Counted from the stretch's first letter, positions 18,410-30,656 are shown. The stretch: 64,000 bases of DNA from UBA7396 sp034676185 (GCA_034676185.1 JAUCCN010000005.1:5255-69254), one strand, 5' to 3'. Notes: generated by a model not told the origin, from the sequence alone. Numbers and translations are program-made.

Positions 18410-19543
18410 ATGGATATTATTCAACAATTTGAATCAAAATTAAAAAGAGTATGATGAGAAAAAGTCTATTCTGCCAGAGAAGTTATGAAGTTATTTTGAT
18501 ATGATAAATGGGAAAGATTTTTCTGAGCTATAGAAAGAGCAGTAGCAGAAATTTCAGATGAAAAGATAAGGGGGGAAAATTTCTTTTTTATTACAGATAA
18601 AAGTACCTGATGAAGACCCAAAGAAGATGTTTTATTAACTCTTGGAGCCTCTTATCTTGTTTTAAAAAAATGTGATCATAGAAAGGAAAATGTAAAAATA
18701 TTATTTGAATATTTACATAATTTACTTCAAGAAGAAAGGCAGAAATCTCATAAAAAAATAAAAATAAGTTATGAAAAATATTTTTTAATTTTTCTTGGAT
18801 TTTTTGTAGTTTTTTCATTATGGTTTTATGGAAAAAATTATCTACATTTTTTTTATTCTGATTTTTGATATAATATACTTGTAGATAAGAATACAAAGCA
18901 TGAATTATTAGAACAAAAACAAAAGCAAGAAAGAGTTTTTAAAGAATTGGATGAAAAAGTTTTTCCTCCTGTTTTAGGAGAAAAAGAAATGTGAGAATCA
19001 CATCAAGATGTGAAAAGTAACTCTCTCTCTGATTTTGAAATATATCTAAATACTATGATTTCACAAGGAAAAAGTCTTCAAAAAGACTCAAATCTATATA
19101 TTAATTTTGACAATCAATTTAATGCAAGAACTGAATTTACTAAAACTCTCTCATGAGAAAATATAATACAATCATATTTTGATTTTTGAAATCAAAAGGC
19201 TTATAAAGACAGTTGCTCACTTTTATCAAAAAAATTTTGTTTATCAGCAAGTAAATGAGATTTTAGAGATTATGCTTCTCACTGGGAAAAAACACAATCC
19301 TGATATAATGTTCAAAATATAAAAAAAGTAAAAGAAAATGACGGTAAAAATATTTATTGTGTAACATATTCTTATAAATTGAAAAATGATCTGAGTAATG
19401 ATTTTATAGTTGAAACTTTTCATTTTGCTACACAAGTACATAATTGATATGAACAAATTACAGGAAGATTTTGTGAAAGGATCGAAAAGTGATGAAAAAT
19501 ATTATCATGTCCTTTCCAACTCAATAATTATTATTGTAATTAA
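18410..19543 (+). CDS. DinD/BRO-like domain fused to a membrane helix
   Basis: This 377-residue protein begins with a DinD/BRO-N-like domain: VYSAREVMKLFGYDKWERFF, AIERAV, GRPKEDVLLTLGASYLVLKK and a helical end EYLHNLLQEE. A hydrophobic helix follows (about residues 122-142, FLIFLGFFVVFSLWFYG). Residues 165-377 form a separate domain with several Cys (SCSLLSKKFCLS, and CPFQLNNYYCN at the end) that would lie outside the membrane. DinD is an SOS-linked regulator of RecA and BRO-N is an antirepressor domain. The membrane fusion is unusual; a sensor that links envelope signals to DNA is an inference. Confidence 0.65.
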
Positions 19544-19575
19544 AATTTGATAAAAATATAAAAATTATTAAAATT

Positions 19576-19605
19576 AAGACATATTTTATTTTATGTCTTT
19601 TTTTT
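19576..19605 (+). terminator. Hairpin and T tract directly before galU
   Basis: AAGACATA pairs with TATGTCTT, followed by eight T, and the galU ATG comes next. It may end the upstream gene or act in the galU leader. Confidence 0.6.
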
Positions 19606-20487
19606 ATGAAAAAAATTACAAAATGTGTGATTCCAGCTGCAGGCTTTTGAACAAGATTTTTACCAGCCACAAAAGCACTTCCGAAAGAAATGTTTCCCAT
19701 TATCGATAAGCCAGTGATGCAAATGCTTGTTGAAGAAGCAATTTCAGCAGGATGTAGTGATATTATTATTGTAACAGGAAGAAGTAAAAGAGCTATTGAA
19801 GATCATTTTGATTCAAATCCAGAATTAGAAGAAAGACTTGATAAAGCTTGAAAATTTGATTATTTAAAAACGGTGAAAGGACTGAATAATATGGCAAATA
19901 TAGTATATGTAAGACAGCCATATCCAAAATGAGATTGAGATGCTATTTTAAGAACAAAAAATTTAATTTGAGACGAACCTTTTTTAGTATTGTTTTGAGA
20001 TGATATTATTGATAGTGAAGTGTCAGCAGCAAGTCAATTAGTAGAAACGTTTTATAGAAAAAATAATCCTATTATTGCAACTATTCCTGTTTCTGATAAA
20101 GATGTAAGTAGTTATGGTATTATTGAAGCAAAAGATCAAGGAATGGAAACTTTTAGTGTATCAAAATTTCTAGAAAAACCAAAACCATCAGAAACTTCTT
20201 CAAGAGCTTGAGTTATTTGAAAATATGTTTTGACACCAGATATTTTTGATTATTTAGAAAAGGCTCCATTAGGAAAAGATTGAGAATTGAGATTGGCTGA
20301 TGCTTTTGAATTAATGAGGAGGGAAAAAGATATTTATGGGCATAATATAGTATGAGAAAGATTTGATACAGGAAGTAAAATAGGATTTTTAAAAGCAACA
20401 GTAAATTATGCATTAAAAAATGAAGAATTACAAGAAGAATTTAAAGAGTATTTAAAAGAGGTAGTTTCACTATTTGATAAAAAATAG
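19606..20487 (+). CDS. galU: UTP-glucose-1-phosphate uridylyltransferase
   Basis: This 293-residue protein has the nucleotidyltransferase N-terminus VIPAAGFGTRFLPATKALPKEM, with the KEM/PIIDKP signature of GalU. It continues with the metal-binding VLFGDDII, SYGIIEAK, FLEKPKP and GKYVLTPDIF, and ends with DTGSKIGFLKA. It makes UDP-glucose for cell-surface glycans. Length is normal. Six or more glycines are TGA. The next gene starts three bases after its stop, suggesting co-transcription. Confidence 0.95.
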
Positions 20488-20490
20488 CAT

Positions 20491-20751
20491 ATGGAAATAA
20501 TTATTGATATATTTTATGCAATAGTACTTTTCGCTGCTGGATTTTCTCTTATCAAATATAGAAGAATTATCAAATCCTGGACAGGAAATTTTGTATGGGC
20601 AGAGAGATATTTAGGAAGTGGTGGAACATATTTTGTACTTATTCTGGTATGATGTTTTTTTATGATATGGGGGGTATTATATCCATTTTGATGATTAGAA
20701 CTTATGTTTTGAGTTGATTCTGAATCAAAAGTAGAATTTAAGATGAATTAA
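20491..20751 (+). CDS. Small two-span membrane protein
   Basis: This 86-residue protein begins MEIIIDIFYAIVLFAAGFSL, a first membrane helix, then a basic loop KYRRIIKSWTGNFVWAERYL, a second helix (YFVLILVGCFFMIWGVLYPF), and a short acidic end. The aromatic loop WTGNFVWAERYLG looks conserved-like. It starts three bases after galU stops. Function is unknown. Confidence 0.65.
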
Positions 20752-20768
20752 TTTTTAGAAAATATTTT

Positions 20769-20797
20769 AAAAAAGAAGCAATAATTGTTTCTTTTTT
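20769..20797 (+). terminator. Intrinsic terminator
   Basis: AAAAGAAGCAAT pairs with ATTGTTTCTTTT, followed by T residues. Confidence 0.6.
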
Positions 20798-20885
20798 ATT
20801 TTGCTTTTTCTTTCTTTTTCTCTATAATTACAAAAATGTTTTCTTCTATTATAAGATATAAAAACTTTAAATTTAAAAAAAAATT

Positions 20886-22430
20886 ATGAAAAAAATAACA
20901 CAAATATTATTATCACTTTTTACATTTGTATTTTTATTTCAGACTTCATTTTGAAATGGGGAAGAAAAATGAGATATTGAACCAACAAGATCAGTGGTAT
21001 TTGAATTTATTTCAGATTATATACTTACAGATATTCCAGAAAGTTATAATTATATTGAACTGTATTATCCTGATGTAAAAAAAGTACAACAACAATATAA
21101 ATATCTACAAAAAATAGTTTATACTTGAGCTATTCCTAATAAAAAAATGAATGTAAATATGAGTGCAAAAATGAACTCATATCAATTTTTTGAATTGATA
21201 AAATATATTACAGGGTATGATTTTATTACTCAAGATAATATAGCGAGTTTACGCAAAAGAAATGTAAAAATATCTGATCTTGCGATGGTAAAACAAGTAT
21301 TTGAAAATCCTGATTTTTGACAAGATGAAGATGATCTTAGTTATTATCTTGAGGTATTAAAAACTTCAGAAGAAGAAAATAAAATGAAAATATTTTTTGA
21401 TGTATATCAAACACTTCTTTCAGACTACTATGGAAAAGAAGAGCTAGATACAAATCAACTACTTTATTCTAGTATAGAATGACTGGTAAATGGAGCAGGA
21501 GACCAATTTAGTGTATATTTTCCACCTACAGAATCAAAAAATTTTGAAGAAAGTTTATCGTGAGAATTTGAATGAATTGGAGCTTATATAGAAATGGAAA
21601 AACCAGGAATTTTAAAAATTATTACTCCAATTGTCTGATCTCCATCAGAAAAATCATGACTAAAATGATGAGATATTATAACAAAAATAGATGGATGGGA
21701 AATATGAAAAATAACAACTGTAAATGAAGCAGTTTCAAAAATTAAATGACCAGCAGGAAGTTCAGTAGTGCTTACTATTTTAAGAGATGGAGAAAGTTTT
21801 CAAGTAACAGTAACAAGGGCAAAAATAATTTTAAAGGATGTGGAATATAAAATACTCAATGGATATTTTTACATTCAAATAAAAAATTTTTGAGAAAAAG
21901 TTTTTGATGAATTTCAAACTTCACTCAATGAATTAAAACAATCATGAGGAAAAAAAATAATTATAGATTTAAGAAATAATCCAGGAGGATATTTAGAGCA
22001 AGTAACGGAAATGCTCAGTTTATTTATACCAAAATGAGATAAAACAGCAGTGATACAATATAAAGATTTTGATTATAATTATTATTCACTTGGGCAGAAT
22101 GTTGTAGATTTAAATAATTATGAAGTGTATATACTTATTAATTCTGGAACTGCATCTGCTTCAGAAATAATGGCAGGAACACTGAAAGATTATTTTCCAA
22201 ATATTACCCTTATTTGAGAAACAACTTATGGGAAATGATCTGTTCAAACTATGAGAAGTTATTATGATGGAAGTATGTTAAAATATACTATAGCAAAATG
22301 GGCGACTGGAAAAACTCAAAATCAAATTGATAAAGTTGGAATTTCTCCAGATATTGAGGTGATTCTTGACACAGAAGCTTTTTCAAAATGAGTTGATAAC
22401 CAACTTGATTTTATATTTAAAAAGTATTAA
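20886..22430 (+). CDS. ctpA: C-terminal processing protease (S41, CtpA-type)
   Basis: This 514-residue protein has a signal peptide (MKKITQILLSLFTFVFLF), an N-terminal helical extension (residues 25-215), and a PDZ domain (about 225-310, GIGAYIEMEKPG ... SPSEKSGLKGGDII). The S41 protease core has RNNPGGYL, INSGTASASE with the catalytic Ser near 423, and GETTYGKGSVQ with the catalytic Lys near 449. It works outside the membrane on C-termini of secreted proteins. The extension is longer than in E. coli Prc-like CtpA. It is followed after 12 bases by the transglutaminase gene. Confidence 0.9.
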
Positions 22431-22442
22431 AATAAAAAAAGT

Positions 22443-24155
22443 ATGATAAAAAAAATAGTTTTCATTCTTGTAGTATTTTTTGTAGGAATTTGAGGTGTAA
22501 ATGCATATACTCAGGTTGAATTAAGGTTATTATATGATAGGTTTTATACTCAAGTTTCACAAAAATATTCTCATAATGAATCAAAAATTATTCCTATTTT
22601 AGAACAGTTAGATAAAAAATTACAGCTTGTATTTACAAAAACTTCTCATAAAAAAAATAAAGAATCACTGAATGTTTTGAGATTTTTAAATCAAGATAAA
22701 ATTATAGCTTTACAAAATAAAAAAACTATACTCAATGAAGAAGAAATATTGGATACTTCTCCAAAAATACATCCAAATTATATAAATAATTTACTCAAAA
22801 ATGGATATAATTATATAAATGTATCTTCAAATTTAGAATTGAGAGAAAATAATGTTACTTATAAACTGAATGTAAAAAAATATTATGAACTCACTTTAAA
22901 TAATCATGCATATTTTGTAAAAAATCATCTCAAAGGAGGTATTATACTCTTTTTTCAGGATAAATATATCCTTACCAATGATGTGACTAAGGAAAAAAAA
23001 TTTACATATAAAGATTTAGAAAATAACTTTACTCATTTTTTTCATATTCAAAATCCGTATATTTTGGAATGAGGAGTGTATTACTCATATAGATTTACTC
23101 AATACATTTTCTTTGATAGCATTGATAGTTTCTATGAATCTGATTTTATTACAAATAAAATAGATTTTAAAAATACATTATTTGTAAAAGATGGAAATAA
23201 ATATTTTTTTACCAATACTTATGAAAAAGTGAGACTTACAAGTGAAAAAAATATTTTAAATATTACTAATAAAAATGAGTTTTTATATAATATTTCTGAT
23301 GATAGTAAGTTTTTCCCGGCAAATTATGATGAAATTTTATCAGAAATAAAAACTACTACTTTAACACTTGTTTCCTCAGCAAAAAATGATCAGGAAAAAA
23401 TAAAGAGAATATATGATTTTGTAGTAGATAAAATTACATACTATGAAAATTATGTTCGTGATGGAAATAAACAAGTATTTTCTTGAATATTAACATATAA
23501 AAATAAAACAGGAGTATGTGATGGATACACAAAATTATTTTTATATATGCTGTCTTTTGCTTGAATTCAGGATGTACAAGTTATGAGAGGATTTGCATAT
23601 GATAATACAGATTTTCCGAATTATTGACATGCTTGGGTTCGTATTTGAGAAAAATATTATGATCCTACTTTTGATGATCCTATTTGAGGAACAAGAGTTG
23701 GAAATTATTATTATTTTGGGATTCCTCGTGAACTTATGTATGTAAATAGATTTGATGGGATGAATATTCCTGAAAATTTAAAGAAACTCTCTTTGCAAGA
23801 AAGAAAAAATATTGTTATGAAAAATATGTATGAGATCTATTTGAATTATAGAAATTTTACTCTTATGAATACGATTAGGAATAGAAAGTATCTTCAAATA
23901 GATTTTGATGAGAAAATTAATCTTGCCCTTGTTGTAGAAAAAATGTGAGCAGAAGAGGTACAATCAGGAGAATTTTATCATGAATGATATAAGTTTGTGA
24001 TTCGTTCACTTAATTACTACTTATTAACAGAAGATAATGTAGAAAGTATCATAAGTAGTCCAAAAATTGATTTAGAAAATATGTATTTGCTCAAATGGTA
24101 TAGAAATGATTGATGATTTGATTATCGTTTAGCTTATGATGTAATATTTGAATAA
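22443..24155 (+). CDS. Secreted transglutaminase-like protein
   Basis: This 570-residue protein has a signal peptide (MIKKIVFILVVFFVGIGG). The transglutaminase core lies at about 318-420: KRIYDFVVDKITYYE, catalytic Cys359 in GVCDGYTKL, His396 in YGHAWVRIG, and Asp near 407 in YDPTFDDP. The 300-residue N-terminal part is beta-rich with repeated FVKDGNKYFF-like strands and no known domain. Such proteins act as transglutaminases or cysteine proteases at the surface. It sits directly between ctpA and the SpoU methyltransferase, with one base before the latter's ATG. Confidence 0.82.
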
Positions 24156-24156
24156 T

Positions 24157-24606
24157 ATGCAAAAAATTATTGTACTTGATTCTATTCGTTCTTTGCAAAA
24201 TGTCTGAGCTATTTTTAGAAATGCTGATGGTTCAGGTTTTTCAAAAATTATTTTAGCAGGTCATACTCCAACTCCACCAAGATGAGATATTTCAAAAACT
24301 GCGCTTTGAGCAGAAGGATATATTGATTGGGAATATTATGAAAATATTATGGAAGTTTTACAAATCCTCAGAAAAGATTGATTTCAAATATTTGCAGTTG
24401 AATTAACAAAAGAAGCAATTGATTATAAATCTCTTTTTTGAAAAAAGTTTGAAAAAATTTGTTTACTCGTTGGAAATGAAGTTTCATGAGTTTCTCAAGA
24501 AGTTTTGGATTTTTGTGATAAACATGTTATAATACCAATGCATTGACAAAAAAATTCACTCAATGTTTCAGTAGCCGCAGGAATTGTAATGTATGCAATT
24601 GAATAA
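24157..24606 (+). CDS. SpoU-family RNA 2'-O-methyltransferase
   Basis: This 149-residue protein has the SPOUT motifs: SIRSLQNVGAIFRNADGSG (motif 1), CLLVGNEVSGVSQE (motif 2), and IPMHGQKNSLNVSVAAGIVM (motif 3, forming the trefoil knot). It methylates tRNA or rRNA ribose using SAM. It lacks an N-terminal extension, so it is closer to TrmL/short TrmH than to RlmB. The start is one base after the upstream stop. Confidence 0.9.
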
Positions 24607-24638
24607 TAAATATCAATTTAAAACTTAAAAGCTGAAAA

Positions 24639-26663
24639 ATGGAGAAGAAAGTAGAAAAAATTTTGCTTGAAAGAGTAAAAAAAACCTATAAAAAAATGTG
24701 AAAAATAATTTTTTTCTTTTTTCTTTTTTCTTTTTCTTCCCCTTATGCTTTTGCTGTAGAAAAAATTGAGGATGTTTTTATTGATATTGAGAAAGATTAT
24801 GTGTATTATAATGAACTTCAAAGTTTGTATGAGAAGGGAATGATAAATCCAGATTTGAATAATAAATTTGATCCAAATAAACTTTTAACCAGAGATGAAT
24901 TTATTGGAATTGCTATGGAAGTGGGATGTAGTAAATGTATTAAACCATATACAGCATTAGAATATATTTTACAATATGGAAATAATATGCCATTTTATGA
25001 TGTAAAATCATCAAATGATTATGGATATTGTATCGCAGATGCTTTTGAAAAAGATGTGGTAAAATGATATTCCCCCTCTTATAAATGTCAAGATGGGACC
25101 ACAAAAACTTGAGAAACTCCATTTTGTACAAATAATAATATTACTCTTGAAGAAGCAGTCGCTTTTTTACTGAGAAATTCAGCTATTTTTACCATTGTGG
25201 ATAACCAAAATATTCTTACTCAAATAGAATGATGACTCATTACTCAAGATCTTTCTAATGATATAAAGGTAAAAAATATTGATGGAAGTACTTATACTTT
25301 TTATTGATATTTTAAAAAAGCTTTGGAGTTTGAATCAACACAATATGATATTTATGGAAATTCAAAAAAATATTCTTTTATAGAAAAAGATTCAAATGGA
25401 AATATAAATCCAAAGAAATATATTACGAAACAAGATTTTATAAAAATGGCATATATGATTTCTCAAGTAAATTCATGTACGAGAGAAAATGGAGGGAAAA
25501 AGTCTTTTCAAACCGCTCTACAAATGTCTATTCTTGATAAAACATGTAATCCTAATAATCAAAATTGTAAAATTTCAGATTTAAAAGATTGAGAATGAGT
25601 GTATGATTTCAAAGTTGATATTTCCAATATTTGTAGTACAGGAATAAAAAATGCGATTTGGATATTTTATAATACAGATACTAAAGAAACATATAATAAA
25701 GAAGGAGTATATTTAGATAATTATAAATTACCTTCACAAGGAAATTGGATTGTGAGATGAATAATTGAAGATAATTGTGGAAATCAATCTCAAACAGAGG
25801 CATTTTTAAATAATAAAGAAGGAAATAAAAAGCTTTCTCTTCAAATTCAAGCAAATAATCTCAGTGGAACTTGACCTCTATCAGTCGAATTTAAAGCTAT
25901 TACAGAGTGTGAAAATTGTACATATATTTGGAATTTTTGAGATGGAAATACTTCAAATGATAAAAATATATCTCATATTTTCCAAGATGTGGGGAATTAT
26001 TCTGTCCAATTAACTCTCATTGATCAAGAAAAAAATACAGTTTATTCTTCTGTGTCTATACAAGTAAAAAATTCATTTGAAGATGCTTTTTCTCAATTAG
26101 AGAAAGAATTGGGACAAAATGATATTTTAGATGAGATAAAAAATGTTACAGATAGTAATCTTTTGCATCAAAAATTAAATGAATTAGAAAATGAGATATG
26201 AAAAAATGATACTCTAGATCAGATAAAAGATAGTCTTGAAACTGAATTATGAGATCAAAAAAATCTTTCTCAGATAGATAGTGATAAAGATGGAGTAATG
26301 GATGATGTTGATAAATGTCCAACATTAAACTGAGATAAAAATAATTTTTGATGTCCAATTCTTGACCAAGTATGTCTTCCAAATAGTGAAAGAAATACAT
26401 GTGATTTAGGTTATACTTGTAGCTCAAAATGATACTGTGAACCTGAAAAACAAACACTTCATACATCAGCTTGTATTGTTCCTCAAAATGGTTCTTCTAT
26501 TTTCTGAAATGTGATGTGTAATAGTTGTCCTTGTGAATATAAATTCGATTTTTTAGCAACTATAAGAAAATGTGATGTGATCATTCCAGCCATTGTTTCT
26601 TCTGATGGAAAACAAATGTATGGGAAATGAAACCCATATGAAGTTCCATATGATTATAAGTAA
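24639..26663 (+). CDS. Surface protein with SLH-like, PKD and calcium-binding repeats
   Basis: This 674-residue protein has a cytosolic basic start, one membrane segment (about 25-40, KIIFFFFLFSFSSPYAFA) and a long outer part. SLH-like repeats (NKFDPNKLLTRDEFI, KKYITKQDFIKMA) lie at about 65-280. A PKD domain (TYIWNFGDGNTSNDKNISH) sits near residues 420-480. A thrombospondin-3-like calcium loop DSDKDGVMDDVDKCP follows near 545. The C-terminal 120 residues carry many Cys, probably in disulphides. It is likely a cell-surface adhesin or structural protein. It has its own terminator. Confidence 0.8.
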
Positions 26664-26665
26664 AA

Positions 26666-26695
26666 AAACTTTCTCTTTAAAGAGAAAGTTTTTTT
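26666..26695. terminator. Bidirectional terminator
   Basis: AAACTTTCTCTTT pairs perfectly with AAAGAGAAAGTTT, followed by T residues, between two convergent genes. Confidence 0.85.
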
Positions 26696-26710
26696 GAGGT
26701 GTGATATTTA

Positions 26711-29700
26711 TTATTCATAATTCATTTTACTTTTTTTCATTTCTTCATCCCAAATTTTTTTCTGATTATCATAATAAAAAATTGGAATAGCAATGAGCGT
26801 GAGTATTGCTGAAGTAGAAAGTCCCCAAACAATTGACCGGGCAAGTCAACTCCAAACAGGATCAGAAGTAATCTTTATGGCTCAAAATATTGCAGCAATA
26901 CTAGTGAGCATAATTGGCATAAATCTAATATATCAAGCACTGATAATGGCTTTTTCGATAGCCCATCCTTTTTTCTTTAATATTTCTATATAATCTATTA
27001 AAAGTATCGCATTTCAAACTACTATTCCAGCAAGTGAAATAACTCCAATCATACCAGTAGCATTAAAATATTCATTTTTAAGGAGATATAAAAGAGAAAA
27101 TCAAGGAAATATCCCAAAAAATCCAAGTAAAAAAGGAAGCATAATAATTCCAGCAACTGTGAAACTTCTAAATTGTCCTACAATTAAAAAATAAATAGTA
27201 AAAATAGCAATGATCATAGCAGTTCCTAAATCACGAAATGTATCCATAGTAAGTTTCCATTCACCATCCCATTCAAGTTTATAGATTTTCCCATCTTGAA
27301 GTCATTGGTATACAATGTGATAAAAAGAAGAATCTACTACTTTATATTTTCATTCTAAAAACTTTTCTCACTTAAACTCAGACATAAGTTGTATGATAGG
27401 ATAAACAACAGAATTATCTCACATTTCCGCATATATGAAATGTGTTTTTTCTTTGGTATCAGTATTTATCTCAGGGTTTACAAATTCATATTTTATTTTT
27501 GCAATACTGGGAAGAGGAATTTTGACTCATTCAGGATTAGTAAATTTTATAGAATCAAGGAGGTTTAAAGTTTCTGATTGTTCATTTTTTATAGCAAGTA
27601 TAATATTGGTTGCTTCCAAAGAATAAGGAGCTTTTAAAATACTTATTGGAGTTGAATTTTTTGCAATAGCTAGAGTGTAGGCAACTTGTTCACTATCAAG
27701 TCAAGCTCTTGCAATTGCTTCATGATCAAGTTCAATATTTACTTTTCTATAAGTAGTAGAAAGAGAACTTCATAGATCTTCAAGATGTTGTATTTGCTGA
27801 ACTTCTTTGACTATATTATATATTTTTTCAGTAAATAAATCAAGATTTTTTCCATCATCTCATCCTTTTACTTTTATCATAAAAGTAGCTCTTACTGGAG
27901 GTCCTGGAGGATCTTCAAGAAGTCTTATTTTTACATCTGGGTATTTTTCCAAAATATATTTATGGAGGAGAGGACGGATTTGAAAAGTATAATATTCTGA
28001 TTTTATTCTCTTTTTATTTTCTTCTTTTGAATTGAGATTGATACGAGAAGAAATTTGATAGGAAGCATTTCTATCCAGTCATCCACGGAATAAATTTGCA
28101 AAATCTCACATAAATGGTGTTCCAAGAGTAGAAGAAACAGAGTGTACAATATCAAGATGTGGAGGAAGATTATTATTTTGTAGAAAAAACTGTTGAATTT
28201 CTTTTTCTATATCAAGCATTTTTTCAACAGTAGTTCATCTTGGAGCATCTATCCAAAGATATACTTGATCTTTATTTGATTTTGGAAGCATACGAGCTTT
28301 AAAAACTCATAGGGAAATAGGGATTATAATAACTAAAACGAGAGAAATCCAAAAAGTAATCTTAAAAATTTTTCTATTTTTTGATGCTTTATTATCTTCT
28401 CTTATAAATATATCCATGACTTTGAGATAGATATTTCTTATATTATATTTTGATTTTTTTTGTGGTATTGTTTTGTTTTCTCTATGATGATGTATATCTT
28501 TAGTAGTAAGATAAGATACCCAAGGATTGATAGAAAAAGCAACAATAATAGAGAAAAGTAAAGCAATAATAGCAAATGTTGGTATTGGTCACATATATTC
28601 TCCCATCATTCCAGTTACTGCAAACATTCCTGCAAAAGAAAGAATTTTTGTAATAGTAGAGAGAACGACTCATGGTCAAACTTCTTGAACAGCTTCTAAA
28701 ATGGCTTCCTGTTTATTTTTTCCCGACTGAATTCTTTCTTCTAAATGTCTGTGAATATTTTCAACTACTACTATAGAATCATCTACTAACATTCATATTA
28801 CGAGAATGAGAGCAAAAAGAGAAATTCTATTGATATCATATCAAGCTATAAAAGCCGAAAGAAATACAAGAGAAAGTATAAGAGGAATAGAAGTCGCAGT
28901 ATTAAGAGCATTTTTCCATCAAAGAAATAATATTAAAATAAATACTACAATAATAATAGAAAGAATGAGATCAGTAATTAAATGATTTGTTGCTCATTGA
29001 GCTTCATGTCATTCATCTTGAATAATAGATATTTGTATATCGGAAGGAATTTGTTTTTGTATATTTTCCATTTCAGATTTGATATCATTGGTAACAAAAA
29101 CACCATTACTTCCAACTTGTTTTCAGATTCATAAAAGTACAGAAGTATTTCATATATGTTCTTTATTTGAAAAAAAAGTATATGAAGGAAGGAGTTTTTC
29201 TCAGTGGGAAAAAGTAGCGATATCTCATAAATAAATAATTTTATCATTTTTATCAGAAATAATTAGTTTTTTTAATTCTTCAATGGTATTGAGTTTTCCA
29301 GAGGTTTCTAAAAATACTCTTTCTCCATTTGAAAGATGAAAATTTCCATTTGGAAGACTAACATTATTTTTTTGTAATACTTGATATACTTCCATAATAT
29401 CAGTATGTAAACTTTCAATTTTTTCTAAATCAAGAAAAATAACGATATTATTTTTTATTCCTCAAACGATATCAAGAGTAGTTACATGTGGAATAAGTTT
29501 TAATTTATCTTTTATAGTATTTGCTATTTGACGGAGATATATTTGTTTTTCTTGTTCTGATGCAATATCTTTCCCAATATAAGAAATAGCATATGTAATT
29601 TGAGGAAGTTCATCAGGAGTTATAGCTTTTATACGAGGTGTTTCTACACCAAGAGGTTTGAGATCAATATTTTCAGAAAGTTTTTGTTGGAGACGAATTT

Positions 29701-30019
29701 TTGCATATTCAGCATTTTCTCAAACCTTGAATTTGGCCATAACTCCTACATAATTATCAGCAGATACTCAAAATACTTCATCAATTCATTCAATTTCCAT
29801 AATTTTATTTTCAAGCTCATTTGTGATAAATCTTTTATTTTCATCTGAATTCATACTAGGAGTAGAAATAAAAATATGAAATGCAGGAGCAACAATAGTA
29901 GGATTATATTGTTTTGGAATAACAAAATAACTTCAAATTCAAGAAATAAGAGTTACTATAATAAGTACAAGGGTTAATTTTCCATTTTTTATAAAAAAAT
30001 CAGCAAATTTTGCAAACAT
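26711..30019 (-). CDS. RND-family efflux transporter (AcrB-like)
   Basis: This 1,102-residue protein has twelve predicted membrane helices in the two-fold RND pattern, with two large periplasmic-type loops after helices 1 and 7. It starts MFAKFADFFIKNGKLTLVLI. The fourth-helix region has GMLVDDSIVVVENIHRHLE, the RND signature with the Asp pair of the proton relay. A second motif GIVVGNAILLIDY is in the second half. The length is normal for AcrB/MexB. It is preceded by HlyD and TetR genes in the same direction, but 635 bases and two plus-strand minigenes separate it from hlyD. No TolC gene is present. Confidence 0.9.
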
Positions 30020-30074
30020 AAGAGCAAAAATTAATAAATAATAATATGTAATTAAAAATATAATAAGAAATTAT

Positions 30075-30102
30075 TTGACAAAAAAATATTTTCTTATATA
30101 AA
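30075..30102 (+). promoter_or_regulatory. Promoter for the 30158 minigene
   Basis: TTGACA (30075-30080) and TATAAA (30097-30102) are 16 bases apart. Confidence 0.55.
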
Positions 30103-30145
30103 ATATAAGCTTTTTGTAGGTCTATTTTTTCATTTTGCAACTGTA

Positions 30146-30157
30146 AAGGAGATGATC
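30146..30157 (+). promoter_or_regulatory. Strong Shine-Dalgarno before the 30158 minigene
   Basis: AAGGAGATGATC lies directly before the ATG, with spacing as in the 16389 minigene. Confidence 0.7.
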
Positions 30158-30259
30158 ATGGCAAACAAAAGTAATAAGCAACGGAAAAAGGAAATCAAAG
30201 ATCGGCGTGCTCGCCGTCAGGCGAAGAAGATCGTGATGAAAATACGGACTCGTCGGTAA
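30158..30259 (+). CDS. Very basic 33-residue minigene
   Basis: The gene encodes MANKSNKQRKKEIKDRRARR and 13 more residues, with 17 of 33 positions Lys or Arg, and ends at TAA. Codons CGG, CGT, CGC, CAG, GCG and AAG differ sharply from the AT-rich neighbours. It has its own promoter, Shine-Dalgarno site and terminator. It resembles very small RNA-binding ribosomal-type proteins (bTHX-like), but no family is certain. It lies on the opposite strand inside the efflux operon, which suggests insertion. Confidence 0.6.
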   Translation: MANKSNKQRKKEIKDRRARRQAKKIVMKIRTRR

Positions 30260-30277
30260 TTATCTTTATTTCGGAGC

Positions 30278-30303
30278 AAAAGGGATATATATCCCTTTTT
30301 TTT
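30278..30303 (+). terminator. Intrinsic terminator
   Basis: AAAAGGGATAT pairs with ATATCCCTTTT, followed by a T run. Confidence 0.8.
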
Positions 30304-30330
30304 GTAAAATAGAAAAGAATATGTTATAAT
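30302..30330 (+). promoter_or_regulatory. Promoter for the 30365 minigene
   Basis: TTGTAA (30302-30307) and TATAAT (30325-30330) are 17 bases apart. Confidence 0.5.
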
Positions 30331-30364
30331 AGTGGCACTTTAATGTTCACTTCTGGAGAAAATT

Positions 30365-30595
30365 ATGATTACTTTTTTCGTAGTGGCTATTTTATTGGTT
30401 GGAACTTTGGCTTGTTTATATGTAGGAGGAGGATGGTTTATTCTCTTTCTATTCAATTGTTATTTTCTTTATCAAATACTACTACTACTACTTACTGAAG
30501 GAGGAATGGTTGGTATACCATCAGAAGGTATTTTCTTTATAGCTTTGAATATCTGGGTTATAAGGAGAGCAATATTAAAGTTGAAAGGAAAATGA
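30365..30595 (+). CDS. Small hydrophobic minigene apparently ending at TGA
   Basis: This 76-residue protein begins MITFFVVAILLVGTLACLYV, a membrane helix, then GGGWFILFLFNCYFLY and a long Leu run, then GMVGIPSEGIFFIALNIWVI and a basic end RRAILKLKGK. None of its eleven or so glycines uses TGA. It ends at TGA (30593-30595) about 30 bases before a terminator stem. A Shine-Dalgarno-like CTGGAGA precedes it. If UGA is read as glycine the frame runs through the hairpin to TAA near 30663. It pairs with the 30158 gene as an inserted block. Function is unknown. Confidence 0.55.
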   Translation: MITFFVVAILLVGTLACLYVGGGWFILFLFNCYFLYQILLLLLTEGGMVGIPSEGIFFIALNIWVIRRAILKLKGK

Positions 30596-30627
30596 GTTGC
30601 ATTTTGCACATCTTATTTTCATATATT

Positions 30628-30656
30628 TGAGCCACTCTTAGGAGGGCTCTTTTTTA
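30628..30656 (+). terminator. Intrinsic terminator overlapping the hlyD stop
   Basis: GAGCC/GGCTC and an inner CTC/GAG stem are followed by six T. The minus-strand hlyD stop codon lies in the T tract. Confidence 0.7.

Noticed and set aside
29600..29848. Plus-strand frame opposite the RND pump gene
   Set aside because: The RND gene is continuous on the minus strand; the plus frame is rich in Phe, Ile and Tyr as expected for a shadow.
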